Source: Campylobacter concisus
Lineage (GTDB): Bacteria; Campylobacterota; Campylobacteria; Campylobacterales; Campylobacteraceae
Reading direction: 5' to 3'
NCBI RefSeq assembly: GCF_003049085.1
Contig: NZ_PIQX01000001.1
Span: forward strand, 248,001-312,000
DNA length: 64,000 bases
Both the position numbers and the translations under genes were made by a program. This document shows positions 13,286 to 22,145 of the stretch, piece by piece. Below the pieces are notes generated by a model. That model did no database searches. It saw only the letters and a program-made list of their open reading frames with translations, and was not told the DNA's origin. Within the stretch, counting starts at the first letter, position 1, and each line of letters begins with the position of its first letter.

Positions 13286-13339
13286 TTTAGATCCTTTATA
13301 AAAAAGGCTTATTATAGCACGCTTGAGTTTAATTTTAAA

Positions 13340-13369
13340 AAATCAGCAAGCTAGGTGGCCTGCTGATTT
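13340..13369 (-). terminator. Terminator of flgL
   Basis: AAATCAGCA (13340-13348) and TGCTGATTT (13361-13369) pair perfectly; on the minus strand a T/A-rich tract follows. It lies between the flgL stop and the ftsK upstream region. Confidence 0.65.
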
Positions 13370-13374
13370 AAATT

Positions 13375-15690
13375 TTAATTTAAATAATTTAGCAAGCTTA
13401 GTTGATTTATCTTTGCACTTGCTTGTAGGGTTGCTTGATAAGATAGTGAAAGCTGCGTAAATTTCAGATATGACTCCGCATAGTCTGCGTCAATTACATC
13501 ATTTTTAACAGTTAGCACATTCACTTTCATTACTTCGGCTCGCTCTTTTGTAGCTGTTAAAAGTCTTGATTGAGAGCCGATCTTTGTAAGCTCTTTATTT
13601 GCATGATCTATTAAATGATCAAGCCTTTGTAATGCACCTTGCATGCCGGTATTTCGTGGGTCATTGCTATCTGCATCAGCTCTATAATATCCCTTTCTAA
13701 CAGCTTCGATCATATTATCAAGGTCTTGAAAAACGCTCGTACTTGGCTCATCGATAGTTAAAGCATTATTTTCGTTAAAACTAAATACTGAGCCCTTGCC
13801 TTGAGGATGGCTTGCAGCGCCGGCTGTGTTCATACCAGTGCTATCTCCGTCAAATATATCTCCATTTTTCGCATCATACATAGTTAGCTCTATATTTGTG
13901 ACAGATTTTGTCTTGTCAGTTAGCACCATCCTGCCTTTATCATCTAAATTTACCTCTACTGCGCCTTTAGTCTTTGACAAAGCCTCTTTATAGGCGTTGT
14001 AGTTTTGATCTCTTTTTACCTTTTCTATATCTGTATCAAAATTTGCATTTTCTACGTTTTGAGGATCAGGGATATTATCGCTTGCCGCCATAGCAACGAT
14101 ATCCATGAGCTGCCTATAAGTAAAATCACTAGCATAAGTTCTGTAACTTCCAAACTCATCTGAGTTATAAACAGTTAAAGTCCTAGGTCCAGAAGGCGTG
14201 CCACCTGGTGGTGTAGATGTTATTTCAAATTGCACTGGAGTATTTGTACCCCCTGCTGTGCCCATTTTTACCTTTATGTCATATTTTGTGCCGGTGATTG
14301 ACTTTACTTGTAAATTTATCTCTTGGTTGTCGATATTAAAAAGCTCTCTCTTTCTAGCATCAACATCTTTTGGATATAAATTTCTATCGTAACTCTCTTT
14401 TGTACCAGAAACTTCGCTTAGCTTTGTCTGATCTGTTGCATATTCGCCCGTTCTTCTAGCTACTTGAGGTAAATTCGCGATTAGCTCATTATCCTTTCTC
14501 TCAAATCTAACCTTATCATAGTCAAATGCATTTGTCGCATTTCCATCTTTATCGGTATATTTGCTCTTTACAAATTCAGTGATATGAACCGTTTTTGGAA
14601 CATTATTTGCCATTGTTTCAAGATCTTTAAGAGAATTTACCGTATCAAGCCTGTTATTTTGAGCGATTGCACCGCGGTTTGGTGCTACAGATGTGGCTGC
14701 AACCATATGAAAGTCAATAGTTTGATTACCTTTAGTAAGATCTTTTATATTAAATTGTCCATCGTTATTTATGCTTACATCAACAACTTTTGTTGTTTTT
14801 GTATTGCCAAATTCCATGCCGATTTTTTCCATAAGTCCAGCCATGGTTGTATTTGCACTCATCTTAAATTTGCTAGTAAATGTCGTGCCATCTGGCTTTT
14901 TGCCTTGCATGAAAAAATATGTATCCGGAAAATTTACATTTGAATTATCTAAAAAATCATAATCTGGATTTATTGTTCCATTGTAAGAGCCATCACTTCT
15001 AACCACTGAATCACTAGCGTAATTTAGTCCGATCATATTTTTTATCTTGCTGTTATCGTTTAGAAATTTTGGCGCATAGGCGATGTCGGTTCTAGTTTGA
15101 TCAGCCAAACGAACATTTGTGGTCAAAATTTTACTGTAATCACCATCTTTTCCTAAAAATAGATCATATCCTGGGATATTGTAAGGAAGCTCAACCTGAG
15201 CACCGGCTGATGTTTTCATATAATCACGGTTGCCTTGATACTTTCCTGCACCATCTATTGGCTTTGTATCAACAGCGCTTCCAGAAAACAAAAACTGCCC
15301 ATTAACCGAAGTGTTTGCAATATTCACAAGGTGATTTTTTATACCTTGAAGATCATTTGCTAAAGCCTCTAGCGATGTCTTGCTATGCACGCTGCTAGCT
15401 GCTTGGACTACTTTTGTCTTAAAATTTTCAAGCTGTTTTTCAAACTCTTGCAATGCATTATCTGTATTTTTTGAGAAATTTACAGATTTACCAGTGGCAT
15501 CAACTACTTGAGTGAGAGTAGTCGCTTCATAATCAAGCCTCATTGCATCATTATAAGTCGCAGCACCATCGTATGGATCTTGAATTTTCAAACCATTTGA
15601 GAGCTGCTTGTAGCTTTTATTTACACCAGTCATATTTTTTTGGTAGTCATGCAAAGTCTGACTAAAACGTAGTTGGTTTGTTATTCTCAT
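13375..15690 (-). CDS. flgL: Flagellar hook-filament junction protein FlgL (HAP3)
   Basis: 771 residues. The N-terminus MRITNQLRFSQTLHDYQKNM and C-terminus (QATLQASAKINQLSLLNYLN) are the conserved coiled D0/D1 pieces shared with flagellin. They flank a large variable central domain (about 200-680) much bigger than in enteric FlgL, as is usual in Campylobacter. It is exported by the flagellar type III system without a cleaved signal and forms the junction between hook and filament. It is monocistronic with its own terminator. The upstream DNA carries both sigma28-like and sigma54-like promoter elements. Confidence 0.95.
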   Translation of the reverse strand: MRITNQLRFSQTLHDYQKNMTGVNKSYKQLSNGLKIQDPYDGAATYNDAMRLDYEATTLTQVVDATGKSVNFSKNTDNALQEFEKQLENFKTKVVQAASSVHSKTSLEALANDLQGIKNHLVNIANTSVNGQFLFSGSAVDTKPIDGAGKYQGNRDYMKTSAGAQVELPYNIPGYDLFLGKDGDYSKILTTNVRLADQTRTDIAYAPKFLNDNSKIKNMIGLNYASDSVVRSDGSYNGTINPDYDFLDNSNVNFPDTYFFMQGKKPDGTTFTSKFKMSANTTMAGLMEKIGMEFGNTKTTKVVDVSINNDGQFNIKDLTKGNQTIDFHMVAATSVAPNRGAIAQNNRLDTVNSLKDLETMANNVPKTVHITEFVKSKYTDKDGNATNAFDYDKVRFERKDNELIANLPQVARRTGEYATDQTKLSEVSGTKESYDRNLYPKDVDARKRELFNIDNQEINLQVKSITGTKYDIKVKMGTAGGTNTPVQFEITSTPPGGTPSGPRTLTVYNSDEFGSYRTYASDFTYRQLMDIVAMAASDNIPDPQNVENANFDTDIEKVKRDQNYNAYKEALSKTKGAVEVNLDDKGRMVLTDKTKSVTNIELTMYDAKNGDIFDGDSTGMNTAGAASHPQGKGSVFSFNENNALTIDEPSTSVFQDLDNMIEAVRKGYYRADADSNDPRNTGMQGALQRLDHLIDHANKELTKIGSQSRLLTATKERAEVMKVNVLTVKNDVIDADYAESYLKFTQLSLSYQATLQASAKINQLSLLNYLN

Positions 15691-15720
15691 AATTTTTTCC
15701 TAAATTTTTATTCACTCTAA

Positions 15721-15771
15721 GCAAAAATGATTCCGCTTGTTTTTATATCGGTAAAAATTTGATTTTTTTTA
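15721..15771 (-). promoter_or_regulatory. flgL promoter region with sigma54-type and sigma28-type elements
   Basis: On the minus strand, TAAA (15768-15771), 16 nt, CCGATAT (15745-15751) fits the sigma28 layout TAAA-16-CCGATAA. Downstream, GG (15733-15734), 10 nt, GC (15721-15722) in the context GGAATCATTTTTGCTT fits the sigma54 -24/-12 rule. Confidence 0.6.
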
Positions 15772-15829
15772 GCACAAAAAGTTTATTGTATAATCCAACA
15801 AAAATTTATATATAAAATAGGTAAGAAAA

Positions 15830-16576
15830 ATGGCATTAAAAATTCTCTTTTCTCCAAGCGAAAGTAAAATTTCTCTAAATACAAATAATAAATTTAATGG
15901 TAAGGATTTGATGTTTCCAGAACTTTTTGACAAAAGAGTTGAAATTTTAAACAAATACGATGAGTTTTTAAAAAACGCAAATTTAGACGAGATAAAAAAG
16001 CTTTTTGGACTAAAAGAGCTTGAAGAGAGCAAGCAGTTGCGAGAAAGTCTATCTCAAAAAGGCAGCATAAAAGCTATTTTAAGGTATGATGGTGTGGCTT
16101 ATAAGCATCTAAACTATCGTGGTTTAGACAATGAGGTACAAAAATATATAGATAATAATGTTTTAATATTTTCAAATTTATTTGGGCCTATCTTAGCAAA
16201 AGATGAGATACCAGAATACAAACTAAAGCAAGGTGAAAAGCTAGGTGGCTTTGAAATTTCAAAATTTTATGAAAAAAATTTTAGTAAAGCGGTTAATGAT
16301 TTTTTGCAAAATGATGAGATTTTAGACCTTAGAGCTAAGTTTTATGAAAAATTTTACACTATAAAAAAAGAATACATAACTTTTTGTTTTGTAAAAAATA
16401 AAAAAATAGTGAGTCATCACGCAAAAGCGTATAGAGGCGAAGTCTTGCGCCAGATAGCAAATAAACTTATAAAAAATAAAAATGAACTAATGAGCTTAAA
16501 TTTTAAAAATTTAAGGCTTATTGATATGAAAAAGATTGGTCTAAAGACCGAGCTTATGTTTGAAATTTGCGAGTAA
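15830..16576 (+). CDS. yaaA: YaaA-family peroxide-stress protein (UPF0246)
   Basis: 248 residues. Family landmarks include LFSPSESK near the N-terminus, RYDGVAYKHLN (about 83-93), and HHAKAYRGEVLRQI near the C-terminus. In E. coli YaaA lowers intracellular free iron during peroxide stress and binds DNA; the role here is by homology. AGGTAAG precedes the ATG. It stands alone between flgL (divergent) and hup. Confidence 0.85.
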   Translation: MALKILFSPSESKISLNTNNKFNGKDLMFPELFDKRVEILNKYDEFLKNANLDEIKKLFGLKELEESKQLRESLSQKGSIKAILRYDGVAYKHLNYRGLDNEVQKYIDNNVLIFSNLFGPILAKDEIPEYKLKQGEKLGGFEISKFYEKNFSKAVNDFLQNDEILDLRAKFYEKFYTIKKEYITFCFVKNKKIVSHHAKAYRGEVLRQIANKLIKNKNELMSLNFKNLRLIDMKKIGLKTELMFEICE

Positions 16577-16700
16577 ATTTTTAAAAAAATTGTATTTTTT
16601 GTTAAAAAAACGTAAAAAAGAGCTAAATTTAGGGAAAAAGTATTGTATTTTTTTTTAAAAGAGTGTAATATAGCCACATAACTTCTTAAAAGGATGGTTC

Positions 16701-17003
16701 ATGAAAAAAGCTGAATTTATTCAAGCTGTTGCCGATAAGGCTGGTCTTTCAAAAAAAGATACTCTAAAAGTTGTTGATGCTACTTTGGAGACAATCCAAG
16801 CAGTTCTTGAAAAAGGCGATACAATTAGCTTTATAGGCTTTGGTACTTTCGGTACTGCTGACAGAGCTGCAAGAAAAGCTAGAGTTCCTGGAACTAAAAA
16901 AGTTATCGACGTTCCTGCTAGCAAAGCAGTTAAATTCAAAGTTGGCAAAAAACTTAAAGAAGCAGTTGCTGCTGGTGCTGCTAAAAAAGGTAAAAAGAAA
17001 TAA
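16701..17003 (+). CDS. hup: Nucleoid protein HU
   Basis: 100 residues, one HU subunit: MKKAEFIQAVADKAGLSKKD, the FIGFGTF core and the DNA-binding arm around RKARVPGTKKVIDVPASKAVKFKVGKKLKEAV, with an added Lys tail (AAKKGKKK). It bends and compacts DNA as a homodimer; single-HU organisms such as Campylobacter depend on it. AAAAGGA lies at good spacing, and a TAATAT -10-like box sits near 16667. Codon use is rich in common codons, fitting high expression. Confidence 0.95.
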   Translation: MKKAEFIQAVADKAGLSKKDTLKVVDATLETIQAVLEKGDTISFIGFGTFGTADRAARKARVPGTKKVIDVPASKAVKFKVGKKLKEAVAAGAAKKGKKK

Positions 17004-17014
17004 TTTTCTTTTTC

Positions 17015-17037
17015 GGGGAGCAACTCTCCCCTTTTTC
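17015..17037 (+). terminator. Terminator of hup
   Basis: GGGGAG (17015-17020), loop CAACT, CTCCCC (17026-17031), then TTTTTCC. Confidence 0.8.
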
Positions 17038-17072
17038 CTCTCACACAAAATTTAAATTTCAATCTTACTTTA

Positions 17073-17159
17073 GCCCGAGTGGTGAAACTGGTAGACGCGC
17101 CAGACTCAAAATCTGGTAAGGGCAACCTTGTGTCGGTTCGAGTCCGACCTCGGGCACCA
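17073..17159 (+). tRNA. tRNA-Leu (CAA), CCA encoded
   Basis: 87 nt, class II. Acceptor GCCCGAG/CTCGGGC, anticodon arm CCAGA-CTCAAAA-TCTGG with anticodon CAA, long variable arm (TAAGGGCAACCTTGTG), T arm TCGG-TTCGAGT-CCGA, discriminator A and CCA. Confidence 0.95.
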
Positions 17160-17169
17160 TTTATAAACC

Positions 17170-17196
17170 TAAATACTTTCTAAATTTATCCGATAT
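17170..17196 (+). promoter_or_regulatory. Sigma28 (FliA)-type promoter of the EF-hand protein
   Basis: TAAA (17170-17173), exactly 16 nt, CCGATAT (17190-17196): the spacing of the enteric sigma28 consensus TAAAGTTT-N11-GCCGATAA and the CGATAT form seen in Campylobacter and Helicobacter. The transcript would start about 25 nt before the ATG. Confidence 0.65.
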
Positions 17197-17226
17197 TATC
17201 TACAACATCTTTAAAAAGGATTTTAG

Positions 17227-18996
17227 ATGAATATTGCATCATTGAAATATAACTTTATAAATTTAAAAGATTTAGAAAATCCTACAGATATGCTCCATGC
17301 CTTTAAGGATAAACAAGGTTTAGAGATAAATAACGAACAAATTTCAAGTCTAAAAGAAAGTATAAAGACGGGCAAAGTTATAAATATCACTGATGCCGAG
17401 ATCAAAGAGCAAAATAGACACAAAATCCTACAAAAAGTAGAAGAAATTTTAAATAACTACTCAAAAAATCTCATCTACAGCAACAATAAAATTCACTCCG
17501 ATGAGCTTTCTAGAGGCTATCATTTTAATGAAAATGCCTACTTTAAAAATATAAAAGCTTCAGATAGTAGCAGCATGCTATCTACACTAAAAAGTGGATA
17601 CTTAGAAAATACAAAATTTAAAAATTTAAACGATTACGCTTACTCAAACACTCTAAAAACAAAATATGGCGAGGTAGAAGTATTTTTAGATATTTACGGC
17701 GACAACGATAAACTTGGCACCACAAAATTAGAAAATAATAGCTATCTTTTTAGCTTTGATAGCAACAATGACGGTGTACTAGATCAAAAAGACATGCTAT
17801 TTGATAAGCTAAAAGTAAGGGGTTATGACAAAGACGGAAATGAAAAAATAGCAAATTTAAGCGATGTGATGCCAAGGGTTGATCTTAGGCAGTTTATCAG
17901 CACAAATGTCATAAATCACAACCAAATAGAAAGAGAAGAGCTAAATCGTAAAGCAACGATCACAAATAATCCCGATCTTTACGTGGATACAAAAGATATT
18001 GATTATAGACACTCTTACTACGCCTCAGATCCAAATACTTTGTTCGCTGCAGAAAACAGATATGAAAAGATAGAGAAAAATGATATAAATAATTTCTTTA
18101 AAAAATATGCCCAAAATGACGGCTGGGTCGATCTAAGACACAATAACATCTTTGGCAAAGATAGCTCTTTTAAAAATTTTGCCTATCTTAAAGTGGGTTT
18201 TGATGATACTGCAAGATTAAGTGAGTTTAATCCGATCATTGAACCAAGTAAAGATTACAAAAAAGATGAAAATTTCTCATATACAAAATTTCAAAAAGAT
18301 AGTTTTATGAAATTTTACAAAGATTATAACGCTGAGTTTGACGCATACAACAAAATGATAGAAAATATTGGCGATAGTTTAAAGAAATTTGATGAAAATG
18401 CGGACGCTTATATATCAAAGCTTGAAAAGACAAAATCAGCCAAAATGATCGCGATGAAAAATGAATTTAAACAAGCAACTGGACTTGAGTTTAGTATCTC
18501 GAATTTAAAAAAAGTAAAAAAGGCTTTTATAACAAATGAAGCCACAGCTGCCACATCTTTACAAGATAGCGATAGCGTCATAGCTATGAAGCTAAACAAA
18601 GATGGCACCATAAGGCTAAAATTTGATAGTGGTAGAGAGATAGACGTAAAAGAGCTTTATAACGATACTGGCAAGCTAAATACATCAAGTGAGCTAAAAA
18701 CTAGCATAAATTTAGAGGCAAAAGAGATGAATAATGTGCAGCTAAATAGCTTAGATTTTAAAGATATTGGCTTCATGCAAGGTGATAAAATCGTAAGCCT
18801 AAAAGATGCTGGAGCGATCGCTATTGTCAATCTATCTAATAAATTTGAGAGTAAATTTTTAATCAGTCTAAATAATGGCAAAAGCATATCTACAAGAGAA
18901 ATTTATAATATCAGCTATCTTGAAAATGATTTAAAGAGTAAAGAAAAGATAGATGAGAGAGATAAATTTTATAAAAAGGTTGATATTAAGGCATAA
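17227..18996 (+). CDS. Large EF-hand protein of unknown function, flagellar-type promoter
   Basis: 589 residues, no signal peptide and no membrane helix. One textbook EF-hand loop, DSNNDGVLDQKD (178-189), has acidic or polar ligands at loop positions 1, 3, 5, 9 and 12 and Gly at 6. A second Asp-rich site, YDKDGNEK, lies near 200. Two copies of a roughly 30-residue motif (DGTIRLKFDSGREIDVKELY, about 458-477; and a diverged copy near 538-561 ending REIYN) lie at the C-terminal end. The middle is helical (KFDENADAYISKLEKTKSAK). AAAGGA precedes the ATG and a sigma28-type promoter lies upstream. I do not recognise the family. Flagellar co-expression and lack of a Sec signal make flagellar type III export plausible; this is inference. 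Confidence 0.75.
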   Translation: MNIASLKYNFINLKDLENPTDMLHAFKDKQGLEINNEQISSLKESIKTGKVINITDAEIKEQNRHKILQKVEEILNNYSKNLIYSNNKIHSDELSRGYHFNENAYFKNIKASDSSSMLSTLKSGYLENTKFKNLNDYAYSNTLKTKYGEVEVFLDIYGDNDKLGTTKLENNSYLFSFDSNNDGVLDQKDMLFDKLKVRGYDKDGNEKIANLSDVMPRVDLRQFISTNVINHNQIEREELNRKATITNNPDLYVDTKDIDYRHSYYASDPNTLFAAENRYEKIEKNDINNFFKKYAQNDGWVDLRHNNIFGKDSSFKNFAYLKVGFDDTARLSEFNPIIEPSKDYKKDENFSYTKFQKDSFMKFYKDYNAEFDAYNKMIENIGDSLKKFDENADAYISKLEKTKSAKMIAMKNEFKQATGLEFSISNLKKVKKAFITNEATAATSLQDSDSVIAMKLNKDGTIRLKFDSGREIDVKELYNDTGKLNTSSELKTSINLEAKEMNNVQLNSLDFKDIGFMQGDKIVSLKDAGAIAIVNLSNKFESKFLISLNNGKSISTREIYNISYLENDLKSKEKIDERDKFYKKVDIKA

Positions 18997-19094
18997 ATTT
19001 TGAGAGCAAATTTTAAAAAAGGTTTATTGTAATTTAATCTTATGGGTCCTATAATCAATTTTCCGTAAAAATTTAGATTTAAAAGAGAAATGCT

Positions 19095-20000
19095 ATGAAC
19101 TTCACTCCACTTTTTGCAATTTTTTTCATAATCGCAACTGGTTTTTTTGCTAAAAAAGTCGGCATTGTTGAGCAAAAGCACTCGATCCCATTCGTGGATT
19201 TTGTCCTTTGTTTTGCAATGCCTGCGCTAATCTTTGACAAAATTTATCACGTAAACGTCGATGTTTCGCTCATAAATACAATTTTAATTGGCTTTGGCTC
19301 AACAGCTATCAGTGCTGTCATGGCATTGGTGCTTGGTAAGATCTTTAAATTTACCAAAGTAACAACTGTTAGTATGGTCATGCTAAGCCTTTTTGGTAAT
19401 ACCCTATTTGTCGGTATGCCTGTCATTCAAGGCTTCTTTGGCGATGCAATGGTAAATGAGGTCATCTTTTACGATCAAATAGCCACTGGTATCCCACTTT
19501 CGATCCTTGGGCCGCTTATTCTCTCTTTTGCTGCACCAGAGAAGGTTTCATTATTTCAAAATACGATGAAAATTTTAAAATTTCCGCCATTTATCGCGCT
19601 TATTATGGCTCTTATCTTAAAAGAAGTCCCTTTGCCTGAGTTTATCTTTGCTCCACTTAGGATGTTTGAAGGTAGCGTTACTCCGGTAGCACTTTTTGCG
19701 ATTGGTGTTGGACTTAACTTTAGCAGCATCACAAGCTCATATAAAGGCGTTAGCGTTGTGCTTTTGTGTAAGATGATCTTGCCAGCTATCATATTTTTCA
19801 TCATATTAAAATTTTCAGGTATCCAGATGAACAAAACTTGGGTCGTTGGTCTCTTTCAGTGCGCTATGCCAACATCAGCCCTTGCAAGTGCGATGGTCAT
19901 AAAAGCTGGCCTTGATAGCTCGCTAGCCATCTCATCAGTGGCCATAGGCGTGCTTTTTTCATTTATCACGCTTCCAGTTATATATTTTGTATTTGCGTAA
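19095..20000 (+). CDS. AEC-family (auxin efflux carrier-like) permease
   Basis: 301 residues with about ten membrane helices in the two-bundle AEC pattern. FAMPALIFDKI near residue 38 and the related CAMPTSALASAMV near 256 are the paired broken-helix motifs of the family. Members export or import organic acids such as malate or malonate, or auxin-like acids; the substrate cannot be read from sequence. It is transcribed alone between the EF-hand gene and the Met-rich protein gene. Confidence 0.88.
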   Translation: MNFTPLFAIFFIIATGFFAKKVGIVEQKHSIPFVDFVLCFAMPALIFDKIYHVNVDVSLINTILIGFGSTAISAVMALVLGKIFKFTKVTTVSMVMLSLFGNTLFVGMPVIQGFFGDAMVNEVIFYDQIATGIPLSILGPLILSFAAPEKVSLFQNTMKILKFPPFIALIMALILKEVPLPEFIFAPLRMFEGSVTPVALFAIGVGLNFSSITSSYKGVSVVLLCKMILPAIIFFIILKFSGIQMNKTWVVGLFQCAMPTSALASAMVIKAGLDSSLAISSVAIGVLFSFITLPVIYFVFA

Positions 20001-20062
20001 ATTCACACTCACTTAACACTAAAGAGATAGTATTTCATCATATTTCATTTAAAGGAGACGTT

Positions 20063-20317
20063 ATGAAGAAATTACTACTAGTTGCACTTGGTGCTATGTT
20101 TATGCTTGGTGGTCTTGCAAATGCTACTGAAATGATGAAAAAAGATGACATGGGCAAAGACGAGATGATGAAGAAAGAGCAGATGATGAAAGATGACATG
20201 GGCAAAAAACCCATGATAAAAAAAGATGAGATGAAAAAAGATGACATGGGCATGAAAGACGAAATGAAAAAAGACGACATGGGTATGAAAAAAGACGAAA
20301 TGAAAAAAGGCATGTAA
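20063..20317 (+). CDS. Exported Met/Lys/Asp pentapeptide-repeat (MXKDX) protein
   Basis: 84 residues. Signal peptide MKKLLLVALGAMFMLGGLANA (cleaved after residue 21) leaves a 63-residue mature protein made almost only of M, K, D, E and G in irregular MKKDDMGMKDE-type repeats. The mature part contains 17 Met and no Cys or His. It matches the MXKDX pentapeptide repeat family. Methionine-rich periplasmic peptides can bind Cu(I) or Ag(I) or serve as oxidant sinks; neither is shown here. AAAGGAGA is a strong ribosome-binding site. The response-regulator gene starts ten bases after its stop, so it heads an apparent three-gene operon with a two-component system. Confidence 0.85.
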   Translation: MKKLLLVALGAMFMLGGLANATEMMKKDDMGKDEMMKKEQMMKDDMGKKPMIKKDEMKKDDMGMKDEMKKDDMGMKKDEMKKGM

Positions 20318-20326
20318 AGGTGCTTA

Positions 20327-20989
20327 ATGGTTAGAATTTTGCTCGTTGAAGATGATGAAATTTTACTTGATCTCATCAGTGAGTATCTAAGCGAAAATGG
20401 ATATGAGGTCACTACTTCAGATAATGCCAAAGAAGCGCTTGATCTCGCCTACGAGCAAAATTTCGACCTGCTTATACTTGACGTCAAACTCCCACAAGGA
20501 GATGGCTTTTCACTTCTTTCTTCCTTAAGAGAGCTAGGTGTTAGCGCACCTAGCATCTTTACCACTTCACTAAACACCATTGATGATCTTGAAAAAGGCT
20601 ACAAAAGTGGCTGCGACGACTATCTAAAAAAGCCATTTGAGCTAAAAGAGCTGCTTATCCGCATACAAGCACTTCTAAAGAGAAATTTCTCACATCACAG
20701 TGGAGATGCGATCAAAATTTCAAGCGAATTTAGCTTTCATCCACAGAGCAAGACACTAAGCAAAGATGGCAAAAATGTAAATATCTCTAGTAAAGAGAGT
20801 GACCTACTCGCCCTATTTTTGCAAAACAAAGGCAAAATTTTAACCAAAGATGAAATTTTTAATAAAATTTGGAAATTTGACGAGGAGCCAAGCGAGCTTA
20901 GCCTTCGTGTCTATATCAAAAATTTACGCCAAATTTTAGGCAAAGATGCTATTTTAAATAGGCGTGGGGACGGCTATATCTATGTCTGA
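20327..20989 (+). CDS. OmpR-family response regulator
   Basis: 220 residues. A receiver domain with acidic pocket VEDDE (8-12), phospho-acceptor Asp52 in LLILDVKLP, the conserved Thr/Ser and Lys in KKPFELKELL, then a winged-helix DNA-binding domain (about 130-220) ending RRGDGYIYV. Its stop overlaps the kinase start by 8 nt. It is expected to be phosphorylated by the adjacent kinase and to control transcription, probably including the upstream Met-rich protein gene. The signal is unknown. Confidence 0.93.
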   Translation: MVRILLVEDDEILLDLISEYLSENGYEVTTSDNAKEALDLAYEQNFDLLILDVKLPQGDGFSLLSSLRELGVSAPSIFTTSLNTIDDLEKGYKSGCDDYLKKPFELKELLIRIQALLKRNFSHHSGDAIKISSEFSFHPQSKTLSKDGKNVNISSKESDLLALFLQNKGKILTKDEIFNKIWKFDEEPSELSLRVYIKNLRQILGKDAILNRRGDGYIYV

Positions 20990-22145
20990 AAAGACGCAAA
21001 TTTTATTTAAAATTTTATCCCTCTATCTTGTTAGCTCTGTGCTATTTTTAGGATATTTTTTCATACATGACTATAAAAACAAAAAAGAAACGCTCATTTT
21101 AAACGAGGTGAAGTCTTTAAAAGAGATAAAAATGGGCATTTACATGAAAGCTAGAATGAATGGACTTGATTCAATTTCAAGTCTAACAAAAGAAAAAGGC
21201 GTGCATGCTTGCATCGTGCTAAAAAATGGTGAGAAAATTTATAAAGACTTTGACTGCCAAAAAATCGACAAAAGCAAAAATGTAAATTTGATCGGCGGCA
21301 AGGTCGCGATATTTGAAAAGATCCAGTACATGGACGACAACACTACAGACGAGCTCTCACACGCAGATATTTTTCTAGTTGGTAAAGATATCAAGGCTAA
21401 AATTTTATCTTTACAAATTTCAACCACGCTAAAGGCGCTCTTTTTCTTTTTTGCCCTGCTCTTTGTCGCCTTTTATCTCGCAAAACTAAGCCTAAGACCG
21501 CTTTATGAAAAGATAGATACGCTAAACCGCTTTATAAAAGACTCAACACACGAGATAAACACGCCTCTAAGCGTCATCTCGATGAGCATAGAAACGGCTG
21601 ATCTTGACAACCTAAATGAGCGAAATTTAAAGCGTTTTAATAATATCAGTCTTGCCGCAAAGAGCCTAAATAACATTTATGACGCGCTCGTTCATCTAAG
21701 CTTTAACCTAGATAAGCCTAGCAAAAAAGAGATCATAGATCTAAATTTACTAACCACACAAAGACTGAACTATTTCTCGCCATTTTTTGCCAAACGCGGA
21801 CTTGAGATAGATACTAGCCTAAAGCCAAGCTTTATAAATGCAAATCTTGGGGATGTGAGCAAAATTTTAGACAACCTTCTTAGCAACGCCTCCAAATATG
21901 CAGCACCAAATTCAAAAGTACACATCACTTTAGAGCCAAATTTCTTTAGCATAAGTAACACCGGTCGAGGCATCAGCAAAGAGGATCAGATGAAAATTTT
22001 TGATCGTTACACGAGATTTAACGACGATCAAGGCGGCTTTGGCATAGGGCTAAATTTAGTTAAAGAGTGTTGCAAGAAAAATGATATCGTCGTAAAATGC
22101 CAAAGCGAACTTGATGGCGAGACTACGTTTTTGCTCTCTTGGTAG
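20982..22145 (+). CDS. Sensor histidine kinase paired with the preceding regulator
   Basis: 387 residues from ATG 20982 (MSEKTQ); an upstream GTG at 20964 has no ribosome-binding site. One membrane helix near residues 11-30, a periplasmic sensor of about 110 residues (with the Cys pair in VHACIVLKN and FDCQ), a second helix (LKALFFFFALLFVAFYLA), then dimerisation with His190 in STHEINTPLSVI, and an ATPase domain with N box (LDNLLSNASKY) and G boxes (GRGISKED, GGFGIGLNLVK). The N-P-L motif after the His is T-P-L, as expected. The sensor domain is not one I can name. Confidence 0.92.
   Translation: MSEKTQILFKILSLYLVSSVLFLGYFFIHDYKNKKETLILNEVKSLKEIKMGIYMKARMNGLDSISSLTKEKGVHACIVLKNGEKIYKDFDCQKIDKSKNVNLIGGKVAIFEKIQYMDDNTTDELSHADIFLVGKDIKAKILSLQISTTLKALFFFFALLFVAFYLAKLSLRPLYEKIDTLNRFIKDSTHEINTPLSVISMSIETADLDNLNERNLKRFNNISLAAKSLNNIYDALVHLSFNLDKPSKKEIIDLNLLTTQRLNYFSPFFAKRGLEIDTSLKPSFINANLGDVSKILDNLLSNASKYAAPNSKVHITLEPNFFSISNTGRGISKEDQMKIFDRYTRFNDDQGGFGIGLNLVKECCKKNDIVVKCQSELDGETTFLLSW

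Noticed and set aside
14584..14943. 119-codon plus-strand frame inside flgL
   Set aside because: Antisense to a clear FlgL coding sequence, with no ribosome-binding site or recognisable domain.
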